Assembly: GCA_945787015.1 (NCBI GenBank)
Contig: CALZGM010000003.1
Location: 62,001-126,000 of the forward strand
Origin: an uncultured Roseburia sp.
Lineage (GTDB): Bacteria > Bacillota > Clostridia > Lachnospirales > Lachnospiraceae
Direction: 5' to 3'
DNA length: 64,000 bases
Each line of letters starts with the position of its first letter. The stretch's first letter is position 1. Shown one piece after another: positions 61,041 through 64,000 of this stretch. The notes beneath the pieces are model-generated. The model saw only the letters and a program-made list of their open reading frames with translations, did no database searches and had not been told where the DNA came from. Position numbers and translations under genes: made by a program.

Positions 61041-61271
61041 ATGAAGGAATTAGTTGAAGTAATTGCCAAATCACTAGTTGACAATCCTGATGAAGTGGTT
61101 GTAACACAAACCGAGAGCGAAAAAGCCATTGTGATTGAACTGCGTGTTGCACAGTCAGATATGGGTAAAGTAATCGGTAAGCAGGGCCGTATTGCAAAAG
61201 CAATTCGTGCCGTTGTGAAAGCAGCATCTTCAAAAGAAGAGAAAAAAGTTATTGTAGAAATTATGCAATAA
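61041..61271 (+). CDS. khpA: KH-domain RNA-binding protein KhpA (YlqC)
   Basis: A 76-residue single KH domain: IELRVAQSDMGKVIGKQGRIAKAIRAVVKAA contains the GKQG RNA-binding loop. In streptococci KhpA pairs with KhpB/Jag and influences cell division and small-RNA networks. It begins 18 bases after rpsP with AGGTGG upstream and is followed by a strong terminator. Confidence 0.95.
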   Translation: MKELVEVIAKSLVDNPDEVVVTQTESEKAIVIELRVAQSDMGKVIGKQGRIAKAIRAVVKAASSKEEKKVIVEIMQ

Positions 61272-61280
61272 AGTGATTTT

Positions 61281-61314
61281 AAAAGCTATCTCATTTCATG
61301 AGGTAGCTTTTTTA
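61281..61314 (+). terminator. Terminator after khpA
   Basis: AAAAGCTATCTCAT and ATGAGGTAGCTTTT pair over 14 bases with one G-T and a 3-base loop, followed by more T. One arm of the dispersed palindrome (61322-61333) lies right after it. Confidence 0.9.
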
Positions 61315-61350
61315 CCAAGGAACTTTCTATTATCATGAATAGGAGAGCGC

Positions 61351-61866
61351 ATGGAACAGAGATTTCAAGTAGGTGTTATCACTTCTACCCATGGGGTAAG
61401 AGGGGAAGTAAAAGTATTTCCAACGACAGATGACCCGGCCAGATTTAAAAAATTAAAGCAGGTCATCTTAGATACGGGAAAAGAAGATATGGAATTAGAA
61501 ATTACCGGTGTGAAGTTTTTTAAAAATATGGTGATTTTGAAATTCAAAGGCATTGACGATATGGATACAGCGAACAAATACCGGCAGAAGAGCCTGTATG
61601 TTACAAGAGAAAATGCTGTAAAACTGGAAAAAAACGAGTATTTTATTGCAGACTTAATTGGACTTGCGGTGTCTTCTGAGGAAGGCGAAGACTTAGGGTT
61701 TATTGATGATGTATTACAGACTGGTGCCAATGATGTCTATGTCATCAAAAAAGCAGGTGAAGAGGACCTCCTTTTGCCGGCGATTAAAGACTGCGTAAAA
61801 GAAGTGGATATAGAAGGGGGCAAGATGGTGGTTCATGTGCTTCCGGGGTTAAGAGATTTGAATTAG
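61351..61866 (+). CDS. rimM: Ribosome maturation factor RimM
   Basis: A 171-residue 30S assembly factor. The N-terminal domain begins [23 protein letters not shown] and the PRC-barrel domain contains [22 protein letters not shown], ending [12 protein letters not shown]. It binds S19 and 16S rRNA. AGGAG precedes ATG 61351. The trmD start lies 22 bases after the stop. A terminator separates it from khpA, so it may have its own promoter. Confidence 0.96.
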   Translation: MEQRFQVGVITSTHGVRGEVKVFPTTDDPARFKKLKQVILDTGKEDMELEITGVKFFKNMVILKFKGIDDMDTANKYRQKSLYVTRENAVKLEKNEYFIADLIGLAVSSEEGEDLGFIDDVLQTGANDVYVIKKAGEEDLLLPAIKDCVKEVDIEGGKMVVHVLPGLRDLN

Positions 61867-61888
61867 AACTGATTTGGCGGAGAGTACT

Positions 61889-63397
61889 ATGAACTTTCAC
61901 ATTTTGACTTTGTTTCCGGAAATGGTAATGCAGGGCTTATCAGAAAGCATTATTGGAAATGCAACAGAAAACGGCTTGCTTTCCATAGAAGCCATCAATA
62001 TCCGGGATTTTACAAAAAATAAACATAAAAAAGTAGACGATTATCCTTACGGAGGCGGTGCAGGCATGCTGATGCAGGCACAGCCTGTTTATGATGCATG
62101 GAAATCGGTGGCAGATAAAATCGGACATAAACCAAGAACCGTTTACCTGACGCCGCAGGGGCAGACCTTTACCCAGCAGATGGCAAAGGAACTTGCCACA
62201 GAACAGGATTTAATCCTGCTTTGCGGTCACTACGAAGGGATTGACGAGCGTGTGTTAGAGGAAATCGTGACGGATTACATGTCAATCGGTGATTATGTGC
62301 TGACCGGTGGCGAGCTTCCTGCCATGGTGATGGTGGATGCGATTTCCCGCATGGTACCGGGTGTGCTGACGAATGAAGAATCCGGCTGTACGGAATCCTT
62401 TGAGGGAAACCTGCTTGAATATCCGCAGTATAGCCGTCCGGAGGTATGGCAGGGAAAAGCGGTACCATCCGTGCTGTTATCCGGTAATCAAAAGAACATC
62501 AGAGAATGGAGAAAGGAAGCGGCTATCGAAAGGACAAAGGAACGCCGCCCGGATCTCTATATGAAATACGAAGCCTTGGATCGGTGCCGTGAGATTCTAA
62601 GAAAGCAGAAGCTGCTTCATATTGATATGACAGAGCTCATTGCCAGAGGACAGGCAGAGCTTGTGTATGCAAAGGGCGCGACCATCTGCCTTTTTGACAA
62701 AGTCAGCCGCATCTATTTTCATACAACAGATGAGAAAGAAACAGGACGTCTGGCATTAGAGGCGATAAAGGAGCACGCTCCAACCCATGCTTATAAGGGT
62801 ATTGCAGACCTTATCGTATTGCATCAGGCTTTTATGAAGCCTGATGCGGAAGAAATATTGGGCTTGCATGAGATTATGGTTTGCAAACAAGCCGTGTATA
62901 CAAGGAGGGAAAAACTGCCAATCACCGGGCTGTACCGCGTAGATGGGAAGGATGCCGAAGATGGAATGGTAACGATTCAAAGAATCGGAAAAGAATATCT
63001 GGATGCAGTAGTGGCACATTATCAGACCATTGATGATCCAGCTTACATCATAGAACGCATGGAGAAGGGGGTCATGTATGGAGCCTTTTTAAACGACGAA
63101 CTGGTTGGTTTTATCGGAACACATGGCGAAGGAAGCATTGGGATGCTGGAGGTTTTCCCGGAATACCGCAGAAGAAAGATTGGGAAGGCATTAGAAACCT
63201 ATATGATTAATTTGGCTTTAGAAGCAGGTCAGACTCCGTTTGGTCAGGTGGCAGAGGGGAATGAGAACTCATTCCGGCTGCAGGAGTCGCTGGGGCTGTG
63301 CTTTTCGAAGGCGGATGTGTATTGGATGGAGAAAAAGAATATAAAAAATACTTGCAATCAGCAAGAAAACATGTTAAAATATCCAAGTTGTGAGTAG
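61889..63397 (+). CDS. trmD: TrmD tRNA (guanine37-N1)-methyltransferase fused to a GNAT acetyltransferase
   Basis: A 502-residue fusion. Residues 1-243 are complete TrmD with its SAM knot: FHILTLFPEM, DDYPYGGGAGMLMQ, LLCGHYEGIDERV and MSIGDYVLTGGELPAMV, methylating G37 next to the anticodon. Residues about 245-485 add a GNAT-fold region; the acetyl-CoA site is GMLEVFPEYRRRKIGKALETYMINLAL, with EGNENSFRLQESLGL as the late strand. Ordinary TrmD is about 240 residues. ATG 61889 has GCGGAG upstream. There is no internal stop, so the two activities are predicted on one chain. The acetyl acceptor is unknown. Confidence 0.88.
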   Translation: MNFHILTLFPEMVMQGLSESIIGNATENGLLSIEAINIRDFTKNKHKKVDDYPYGGGAGMLMQAQPVYDAWKSVADKIGHKPRTVYLTPQGQTFTQQMAKELATEQDLILLCGHYEGIDERVLEEIVTDYMSIGDYVLTGGELPAMVMVDAISRMVPGVLTNEESGCTESFEGNLLEYPQYSRPEVWQGKAVPSVLLSGNQKNIREWRKEAAIERTKERRPDLYMKYEALDRCREILRKQKLLHIDMTELIARGQAELVYAKGATICLFDKVSRIYFHTTDEKETGRLALEAIKEHAPTHAYKGIADLIVLHQAFMKPDAEEILGLHEIMVCKQAVYTRREKLPITGLYRVDGKDAEDGMVTIQRIGKEYLDAVVAHYQTIDDPAYIIERMEKGVMYGAFLNDELVGFIGTHGEGSIGMLEVFPEYRRRKIGKALETYMINLALEAGQTPFGQVAEGNENSFRLQESLGLCFSKADVYWMEKKNIKNTCNQQENMLKYPSCE

Positions 63398-63399
63398 AA

Positions 63400-63455
63400 G
63401 AGATGGTCCTCTGTTACGAATAGGCGTATTAAGAACATCCAAATAATAGGAGGTC
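63400..63455 (+). ncRNA. Possible L19 leader element of rplS
   Basis: The 60-base gap holds GGTCCTCTGTTACGAATAGG and CGTATTAAGAACATCC, in which AATA/TATT form a small hairpin tip and GG-TGTT can pair with AACATCC. This resembles the L19 leader found before rplS in Firmicutes, thought to allow feedback by L19. Recognition is by memory of the pattern only. Confidence 0.45.
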
Positions 63456-63460
63456 ACAAA

Positions 63461-63814
63461 ATGAACGCAAGTGAAATTATTAAGAACATTGAAGCTGAAC
63501 AGTTAAAAGCAGAAGTACCGGAGTTCCGTGTTGGTGATACTGTAAAAGTTTACGGTAAAATCAAAGAAGGTAACCGTGAAAGAATTCAGGTATTCGAAGG
63601 CGTTGTTTTAAAGAAACAGGGCGGAAGTAACCGTGCAACATTCACAGTTAGAAAAATCTCTAACGGTGTAGGTGTTGAAAAGACCTGGCCATTACATTCT
63701 CCAAACGTTGAAAAGGTAGAAGTAGTTCGTACCGGTAAGGTAAGACGTGCTAAATTATTCTACTTAAGAGATCGCGTTGGTAAGAGCGCTAAGGTTAAAG
63801 AATTAGTTAAATAA
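63461..63814 (+). CDS. rplS: 50S ribosomal protein L19
   Basis: A 117-residue large-subunit protein at the subunit interface: [34 protein letters not shown] and [30 protein letters not shown] are diagnostic. AGGAGG precedes ATG 63461. It ends the SRP/ribosomal block with a strong terminator. Confidence 0.98.
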   Translation: MNASEIIKNIEAEQLKAEVPEFRVGDTVKVYGKIKEGNRERIQVFEGVVLKKQGGSNRATFTVRKISNGVGVEKTWPLHSPNVEKVEVVRTGKVRRAKLFYLRDRVGKSAKVKELVK

Positions 63815-63829
63815 TTTATGTTCAGACAA

Positions 63830-63860
63830 AAACCGGCATCCGTAGGATGTCGGTTTTTTA
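63830..63860 (+). terminator. Terminator after rplS
   Basis: AAACCGGCATCC and GGATGTCGGTTT form a 12-bp stem (one G-T) with a GTA loop and six T. Confidence 0.93.
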
Positions 63861-63880
63861 CATCAGTGCAGAGGTGCAAA

Positions 63881-64000
63881 ATGAAAAAAGAAGTAAAATG
63901 CGGATATTTGTTTTCAAATACGGATTTAAGAAAATTGATCATTCCATTAATTTTGGAGCAGACATTGGCGATTACGGTTGGAATGGCAGATACGATGATG
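63881..64000 (+). CDS. MATE-family transporter, N-terminal part (partial)
   Basis: The gene runs off the end of the window after 40 codons. The visible start reads MKKEVKCGYLFSNTDLRKLI, then IPLILEQTLAITVGMADTMM, the first transmembrane helix pattern of Clostridial MATE efflux proteins. ATG 63881 follows GAGGTG. Substrate not predictable. Confidence 0.75.
   Translation, partial: MKKEVKCGYLFSNTDLRKLIIPLILEQTLAITVGMADTMM

Overview
The window looks like a chromosomal segment of an anaerobic, spore-forming Firmicute, most likely a Lachnospiraceae (Clostridia). The grounds are gene order and families: rpe-thiN, a YmxH-type PRC-barrel protein beside nrdR, CotF-like coat proteins, a SpoVB-type flippase, ackA-tmcAL, yceD-rpmF-plsX-acpP-rnc-smc-ftsY, and ylxM-ffh-rpsP-khpA-rimM-trmD-rplS. 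AGGAGG ribosome sites are strong and codon use is A+T-leaning. No rRNA, tRNA or CRISPR array was seen. The species was not identified.

Layout. (1) 1-828 is the end of rpe, then thiN. (2) About 829-5840 is a decayed integrative element: gene fragments, an AbiEi/AbiEii toxin-antitoxin pair behind a consensus promoter, an XRE regulator whose ribosome site lies in a 14-bp hairpin, a frameshifted resolvase-like gene, a Tn916-type excisionase, a tyrosine integrase broken by one frameshift, and four integrase arm-site repeats just before ychF. (3) 5902-17945 is mostly housekeeping: ychF, ymxH, nrdR, yqeG, rpiB, efp, a flippase, a cysteine desulfurase, marR, a lysA-like decarboxylase and several unknown genes, with an XRE/small-protein pair under an 18-bp palindrome.

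(4) 17950-29620 is an accessory, repeat-rich zone. A 315-bp noncoding repeat (about 97% identical) occurs twice and brackets 9.3 kb. Inside are an intact PD-(D/E)XK nuclease-family gene and an internally deleted copy, each behind the same upstream repeat. One of these upstream repeats carries a 148-bp structured insertion with an 8-bp target duplication, and the other is the matching empty site. The zone also holds an SH3/NlpC hydrolase, CapA, a methyltransferase, a NUDIX protein, AraC and lipoproteins. It ends in a cluster of tiny genes, including a 59-residue protein made largely of Arg-Arg-Asp-Asp repeats, next to two CotF-like genes.

(5) 29793-42118 is housekeeping: thioesterase, Xaa-Pro peptidase, polA, a coaE/FtsA-like fused frame, a WalJ-type hydrolase, an ACT/UPF0210 pair, and the last two steps of IMP synthesis on two separate genes (PurO-type cyclohydrolase and AICAR formyltransferase). 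(6) 42282-44222 encodes a soluble [FeFe]-hydrogenase-like protein fused to a chemoreceptor signalling domain, followed by 540 bp of nested inverted repeats. (7) 44765-64000 is core genome: tmcAL, ackA, the rpmF/fatty-acid/rnc/smc/ftsY block, ilvA, apt, an HD-GYP response regulator, and the SRP/ribosomal block with a TrmD-acetyltransferase fusion, ending in a partial MATE transporter.

The most notable observations are the sensory hydrogenase fusion, the paired 315-bp structured repeats, the insertion element with its natural empty site, the 18-bp perfect duplex just upstream of the RNase III gene, the TrmD-GNAT and CoaE-FtsA fused frames, and the RRDD-repeat protein. All of this comes from reading the sequence; no search was run.
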